Of a stretch of DNA of 17,100 nt, positions 15,336-17,100 are shown in pieces. The stretch is from positions 959 through 18,058 of the forward strand of contig DFSS01000061.1 in the NCBI GenBank assembly GCA_002381225.1. Direction: 5' to 3'. Numbering within the stretch: position 1 is the first letter of the stretch; each line of letters starts with the position of its first letter. The notes beneath the pieces are model-generated. The model made no database searches. It had not been told where the DNA came from and saw only the letters and a program-made list of their open reading frames with translations. A program made the position numbers and the translations under genes. The stretch is from Flavobacteriales bacterium UBA3431. Its GTDB lineage: Bacteria > Bacteroidota > Bacteroidia > Flavobacteriales > Schleiferiaceae.

Positions 15336-16348
15336 AAACGGCGGTCGTCATCCTCAATTGGAATGGCCAGCACTGGCTCGAGAAATTCCTGCCGACCGTG
15401 GTAGAGCGCAGCCCTGGCGCATTGGTGGTCGTCGCTGACAATGCGAGTACAGATGGTTCTCAGGCTTGGACCACCTCCCAATGTCCCGATGTTCATTGGA
15501 TCGCCATGGATGTGAACCGCGGGTATGCGGGGGGATACAACACCGCCCTGGAGGCGTTGGCATTAACCCACCCGGAACTGATTTACGCGGTGCTTATGAA
15601 TTCGGACATCGAGCCTCAAGCCGATTGGCTCCGACCCATGGAAGACTTTATGGAAGCGCACCCGAAGGCGGGGGCCATTCAACCAAAGTTGCTTGACTTT
15701 CAAGACCCAAGCCGGTTTGAGTATGCAGGAGGCATGGGAGGCGGCATGGATTGCTGGGGCTACCCTTTTGCACTCGGACGCGTCTTTGACCACTGCGAGG
15801 TGGATTCAGGCCAATACGACCAACCCGCTTTTCCGCGCGTTTTTTGGGCCTCCGGGGCATGCCTCATGGTACGCCTGGATGCGTTTGCGCGCGCTGGACG
15901 ACTGGATCCCCGGCTATTTGCCCACATGGAAGAAATCGATCTTTGTTGGCGTATGGCGCGCGCGGGCTACCATGTCCACGCAGCGGCCCCATCCGTCGTA
16001 TACCACGTTGGGGGCGGGACATTGGGCGCCCTTTCCCCCCAGAAGACCTATTTGAATTTCCGAAACAGCTTATTGGTCGCTGTGAAGAATCTCCCCACCC
16101 TCAGCGCCATGCGCATTGTGTCGGCCCGCTTATTCTTGGATGGGATCGCTGGATTGCTCTTCTTAAGCCGAGGGCAAGCCGCCCACTGTTGGGCCATAGT
16201 TCGCGCCCATGTGTCCTTCTATCGCCTATTTGCCGCCTTCGCTTTGGCCCCTTCGCCTGATCCAAAAGGGTGGCCCGAGGCAGGCCTACTGCGGCGCTCT
16301 ATTGTATGGGCGCATCATGCCAAAAAGGAACGAGGAATCCGGTTTTAA
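15332..16348 (+). CDS. Family 2 glycosyltransferase (GT-A fold)
   Basis: The 338-residue protein begins directly with the GT2 fold: VVILNWNG at 5-12 and the nucleotide-binding VVVADNASTDGS at 32-43. NRGYAGGYNTA (62-72) and MNSDIEP (89-95) carry the DxD-equivalent metal and nucleotide site. GACLMVRLDAFARAG and HMEEIDLCWRMARAGY (198-213) contain the catalytic ED region, and VVYHVGGGT (222-230) is the conserved His region after it. Hydrophobic stretches after residue 245 suggest membrane association. The profile is that of rhamnosyltransferase-like GT2 enzymes that build surface polysaccharide or O-antigen; the actual sugar is not readable. Its start overlaps the GWxTD stop by 4 bp, and its stop (TAA, 16346-16348) overlaps the stop of the convergent recombinase within TTAA. 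Confidence 0.94.
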   Translation: MKTAVVILNWNGQHWLEKFLPTVVERSPGALVVVADNASTDGSQAWTTSQCPDVHWIAMDVNRGYAGGYNTALEALALTHPELIYAVLMNSDIEPQADWLRPMEDFMEAHPKAGAIQPKLLDFQDPSRFEYAGGMGGGMDCWGYPFALGRVFDHCEVDSGQYDQPAFPRVFWASGACLMVRLDAFARAGRLDPRLFAHMEEIDLCWRMARAGYHVHAAAPSVVYHVGGGTLGALSPQKTYLNFRNSLLVAVKNLPTLSAMRIVSARLFLDGIAGLLFLSRGQAAHCWAIVRAHVSFYRLFAAFALAPSPDPKGWPEAGLLRRSIVWAHHAKKERGIRF

Positions 16349-17100
16349 GGTCGGGACCGCCGAGGGTGGAATTGCAGGACCGCGTCCCGCAAATGCTGCT
16401 GCTCCAAATGCGTGTAAATCTCCGTAGTGGTGATGCTTTCATGCCCGAGAAGGGCCTGAATAACCCGGATATCTGCCCCATGCTGAATCAGGTGGGTGGC
16501 AAAGGTGTGACGAAGCGTATGTGGTCCCATGGGTTTGGTAATGCCCGCCTTCTGAGCGAGGTCTTGCAATCGGCGAAAGACCCACACGCGACTTATGGCC
16601 TTGCCCCGTTGATTGAGGAAAATATGGGTTTCAAAACCACGAACGGGGGTTGTATGCACCCGTACTTCCTCCACATAGCGGTAGAGCGCGGTCAATGCGG
16701 AGGGGTATACGGGCACCAGGCGTTCTTTGTTGCCTTTGCCGACCACCCGAACCAAGCCATCATGCTGGAATACATCCCCCAGTTTGAGGGAAACCAATTC
16801 GGACACCCGCAAACCACAGGCATATAGCATCTCGATCATGGCGACATCCCGCTCGCCCGAAGGCAAACTCCGGTCCACAGCAGCCAGCAGAGCATCCACC
16901 TCATCGATGGAAAGGTAAACCGGTAACTTACTCCCAATTCTGGGGGCCTCAATGCCCTCCATAGGGCTCTGCTCGAGGACCCCTTCCTCCACCATGAAGG
17001 CATAGAACGTGCGCAAACTCGAACGCATGCGCGCTTGACTCCGGGCAGTCTTGCCCGCCTTTGCTTGCGTCTGCAAAAACGTCCGCAATGCTTCCGTATC
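16345..17100 (-). CDS. xerD: Tyrosine recombinase, XerD-type (N-terminus off window)
   Basis: The frame is open to the right edge (251 residues visible). TTG at 17088 is an internal leucine codon, since in-frame residues DTEA precede it; the full protein should be near 300 residues, so about 50 are missing. The visible N-part is the end of the core-binding SAM-like domain (RSSLRTFYAFMVEEG). The catalytic domain carries the full set: Arg in YACGLRVSELVSLKLGD, Lys in GKGNKERLVPV, HxxR in HTLRHTFATHL, His in LLGHESITTT and the nucleophile Tyr in EIYTH. The order and the IEAPRIGSKLPVYLS linker fit housekeeping XerC/XerD, which resolve chromosome dimers at dif. I favour XerD, though XerC is not excluded. 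It is convergent with the GT2 gene, sharing the TTAA stop overlap. Confidence 0.9.
   Translation of the reverse strand, partial: DTEALRTFLQTQAKAGKTARSQARMRSSLRTFYAFMVEEGVLEQSPMEGIEAPRIGSKLPVYLSIDEVDALLAAVDRSLPSGERDVAMIEMLYACGLRVSELVSLKLGDVFQHDGLVRVVGKGNKERLVPVYPSALTALYRYVEEVRVHTTPVRGFETHIFLNQRGKAISRVWVFRRLQDLAQKAGITKPMGPHTLRHTFATHLIQHGADIRVIQALLGHESITTTEIYTHLEQQHLRDAVLQFHPRRSRP

Noticed and set aside
17086..17088. TTG start for the recombinase at 17088
   Set aside because: The frame continues upstream to the window edge without a stop, and XerD proteins need about 50 more N-terminal residues.
13787..17100. Genomic island inserted at tRNA-Ser with a tyrosine integrase
   Set aside because: The recombinase has housekeeping XerD features, the tRNA is intact with promoter and terminator, no repeat of the tRNA 3' end is seen elsewhere in the window, and the genes between are ordinary envelope genes.
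1..17100. CRISPR array, insertion sequence, or defence/toxin-antitoxin cassette
   Set aside because: No spaced direct repeats, transposase motifs, terminal inverted repeats or known defence domains were seen on either strand.

Overview
The window reads as a compact chromosomal segment of a member of the Bacteroidota, with GC content a little above 50% by eye. The phylum call rests on several things: two TonB-dependent receptors with N-terminal carboxypeptidase-regulatory-like domains, a DUF5916/CBM9-like outer-surface protein, a GWxTD-domain protein, a perfect Bacteroidota-type -7 element (TAnnTTTG) in front of a tRNA gene, and little sign of strong Shine-Dalgarno sequences. I cannot place it below phylum. 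It looks like ordinary housekeeping and cell-envelope DNA. I found no CRISPR array, insertion sequence, prophage block or recognisable defence cassette.

Layout. At 1-4777 two TonB-dependent receptors are divergently transcribed from a 108-bp gap; the left one runs off the window. A strong bidirectional hairpin terminator at 4798-4829 separates the right receptor from a convergent two-gene operon (6274 to 4849, minus strand) encoding an SDR oxidoreductase and a type II beta-carbonic anhydrase. Divergent from it is a DUF5916/CBM9-like protein (GTG start at 6323), then a DUF1295 membrane protein 25 bp downstream. After a 149-bp gap come a small histidine-rich four-helix membrane protein and a GT39/ArnT-like membrane glycosyltransferase separated by 3 bp. 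These meet, tail to tail with a 1-bp gap, a minus-strand pair: a SulP anion transporter (start 13715) followed by a secreted protein with a duplicated cysteine motif (C...YCxC...C).

At 13741-13886 lies a complete tRNA-Ser(UGA) unit on the minus strand, with promoter, gene with encoded CCA, and terminator. Divergent from it is a GWxTD-domain secreted protein whose stop codon overlaps the start of a GT2 glycosyltransferase (ATGA). The GT2 gene in turn overlaps, at its stop, a convergent XerD-type tyrosine recombinase that leaves the window on the right.

Functional reading. The themes are envelope biogenesis and surface transport (two TBDRs, DUF5916, GT39, GT2, GWxTD protein) and inorganic-carbon or anion handling (carbonic anhydrase and SulP, about 6.7 kb apart and not one operon). 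The least explained items are the duplicated-cysteine secreted protein behind the SulP transporter, the GWxTD variant protein coupled to a glycosyltransferase, and the histidine-rich membrane protein. I do not see convincing evidence for a wholly new multi-gene system; these three are the best leads.
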